NCBI GenBank assembly: GCA_001771615.1
Contig: MEUF01000008.1
Span: 1-15,568 of the forward strand
DNA length: 15,568 nt
Reading direction: 5' to 3'
Source of the DNA: a candidate division WOR-1 bacterium RIFOXYB2_FULL_48_7
GTDB taxonomy: Bacteria > Margulisbacteria > WOR-1 > O2-12-FULL-45-9 > XYB2-FULL-48-7
Shown: positions 14,732 to 15,568 of the stretch, piece after piece
How the letters are laid out: each line of letters opens with the position of its first letter
Numbering within the stretch: position 1 is the first letter of the stretch
Program-made: the position numbers and the translations under genes
The notes under the pieces: generated by a model
Databases searched by the model: none
Told to the model about the DNA's origin: nothing
Seen by the model: the letters and a program-made list of their open reading frames with translations, nothing else

Positions 14732-15568
14732 CTACTGAACCTTGCTGATAGCTTTTCTGACGTCTGCTTCAATCTTGTGGGCAATTTTACCGGTATCCTG
14801 TAAAAACTTAATAGCGCCGTCAAAGCCCTGGCCTAATTTTTCTTCACCATAAGTGAACCAAGAGCCACTTTTATTGACTACGCCCAAATTAACCCCTTGT
14901 TCGATCAAGTCAGCTTCGTGTAAGACCCCCTTGCCATGAATCAGGACAAAACTGGCCTCACGGAAGGGCGGAGCGACTTTGTTTTTAACAACTTTGACTT
15001 TAACCCTGGTACCAACGATCTTATCTCCCTCCTTTATTTTTTCCGAAGCCCGGACATCTAATCTGACTGAAGAATAAAACTTTAAGGCGCGGCCTCCGGG
15101 AGTGGTTTCCGGATTGCCAAACATGACTCCGATCTTTTCCCGCAGCTGGTTGATAAAAATCATGGTGGTCTTGGACTTGGCAATGACCGAGGTCAGCTTC
15201 CGCAAAGCCTGTGACATTAATCGGGCCTGCATACCCATGACCGAATCACCCATTTCCCCTTCAACTTCGGTTTTGGGGACCAGGGCGGCGACTGAATCCA
15301 CGACAATTACATCGATGGCGCCGGAACGGATTAATGTTTCGGCAATTTCCAGGGCCTGTTCGCCGTAATCAGGTTGGGAAATTAATAAATTATCAATATC
15401 AACCCCCAATCTCTTGGCATAGGCGGGGTCCATGGAATGTTCCGCATCGATAAAGGCGGCTATCCCGCCTCTTTTCTGGGCCTGGGCGATCACATGCAGC
15501 GAGACAGTGGTTTTGCCTCCGCCTTCTGGGCCGTAGATTTCCACCACTCGGCCGCGCGGCAGCCCGCC
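14732..15568 (-). CDS. recA: Recombinase RecA (5' partial)
   Basis: RecA forms filaments on single-stranded DNA, drives homologous pairing and activates SOS cleavage. The frame is open to the right edge (GGLPRGRVVEIYG), so roughly the first 60 residues lie beyond the window; the internal GTG at 15547 is not the start. Visible motifs in order are Walker A GPEGGGKTT (many RecAs have GPESSGKTT), the IDAEHSMDPAYA block, the VVDSVAALVPKTE Walker B region, and MQARLMSQALRKLT. The L2 DNA-binding loop, FINQLREKIGVMFGNPETTPGG, is normal. The C-terminus ends in KAISKVQ, lacking the acidic tail seen in E. coli RecA. It is probably the first gene of the recA-rny-ymdB group, but its promoter is outside the window. 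Confidence 0.97.
   Translation of the reverse strand, partial: GGLPRGRVVEIYGPEGGGKTTVSLHVIAQAQKRGGIAAFIDAEHSMDPAYAKRLGVDIDNLLISQPDYGEQALEIAETLIRSGAIDVIVVDSVAALVPKTEVEGEMGDSVMGMQARLMSQALRKLTSVIAKSKTTMIFINQLREKIGVMFGNPETTPGGRALKFYSSVRLDVRASEKIKEGDKIVGTRVKVKVVKNKVAPPFREASFVLIHGKGVLHEADLIEQGVNLGVVNKSGSWFTYGEEKLGQGFDGAIKFLQDTGKIAHKIEADVRKAISKVQ

Noticed and set aside
1..15568. tRNA, rRNA, CRISPR array, insertion sequence, prophage or attachment sites
   Set aside because: Nothing resembling cloverleaf stems, regularly spaced repeats, transposase or integrase motifs was seen by eye; nearly all sequence is accounted for by coding regions.

Overview
This window is a gene-dense bacterial chromosome segment, about 48% G+C by eye. 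It uses the standard bacterial code, with ATG, GTG and TTG starts. It combines core genes (ftsH, valS, recA, RNase Y, a YmdB-type phosphoesterase, mazG) with poorly known accessory genes. The recA-rny-ymdB order recalls Firmicutes and several uncultured phyla. Proteins are diverged from model organisms, and two genes carry short insert peptides of a kind seen in uncultured-lineage genomes. I would guess a candidate phylum (for example Margulisbacteria/WOR-1-like), but this is weak inference; no 16S or other phylogenetic marker was compared.

Left block (+ strand, 2-4158): the 3' end of a YCF48/BNR-type beta-propeller gene, then mazG, ftsH and a single-domain glutamate formimidoyltransferase. 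Spacing is 3 nt, 12 nt and a 1-nt overlap, so this reads as one operon. A perfect extended -10 sits immediately before ftsH, so ftsH may also have its own, possibly leaderless, promoter.

Second block (- strand, 4177-7488): a radical SAM protein with a B12-binding-like N-terminus, followed 63 nt later by a diverged GT5 glycogen/starch-synthase-like gene. These converge on the formimidoyltransferase gene.

Third block (+ strand, 7526-11154): a RhuM-Fic fusion protein, divergent from the radical SAM gene and overlapping the valS start by 16 nt. It too has an extended -10 exactly 6 nt before its ATG. valS carries a 43-bp near-perfect palindrome in frame.

Right block (- strand, 15568-11141): recA (5' end beyond the window), a hairpin, rny, ymdB (1-nt overlap), a 256-bp spacer with competing small ORFs, and a diverged nucleotidyltransferase-like orphan whose 3' end overlaps that of valS by 14 nt.

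No tRNA, rRNA, CRISPR array, insertion sequence or phage module was recognised. No gene-free stretch exceeds 300 bp; the longest is 12050-12305. The best leads are: a shared extended -10/N6/ATG arrangement suggesting leaderless transcription; the RhuM-Fic gene wired into valS; the palindrome inside valS; and the nucleotidyltransferase-like orphan with the unexplained spacer beside it.
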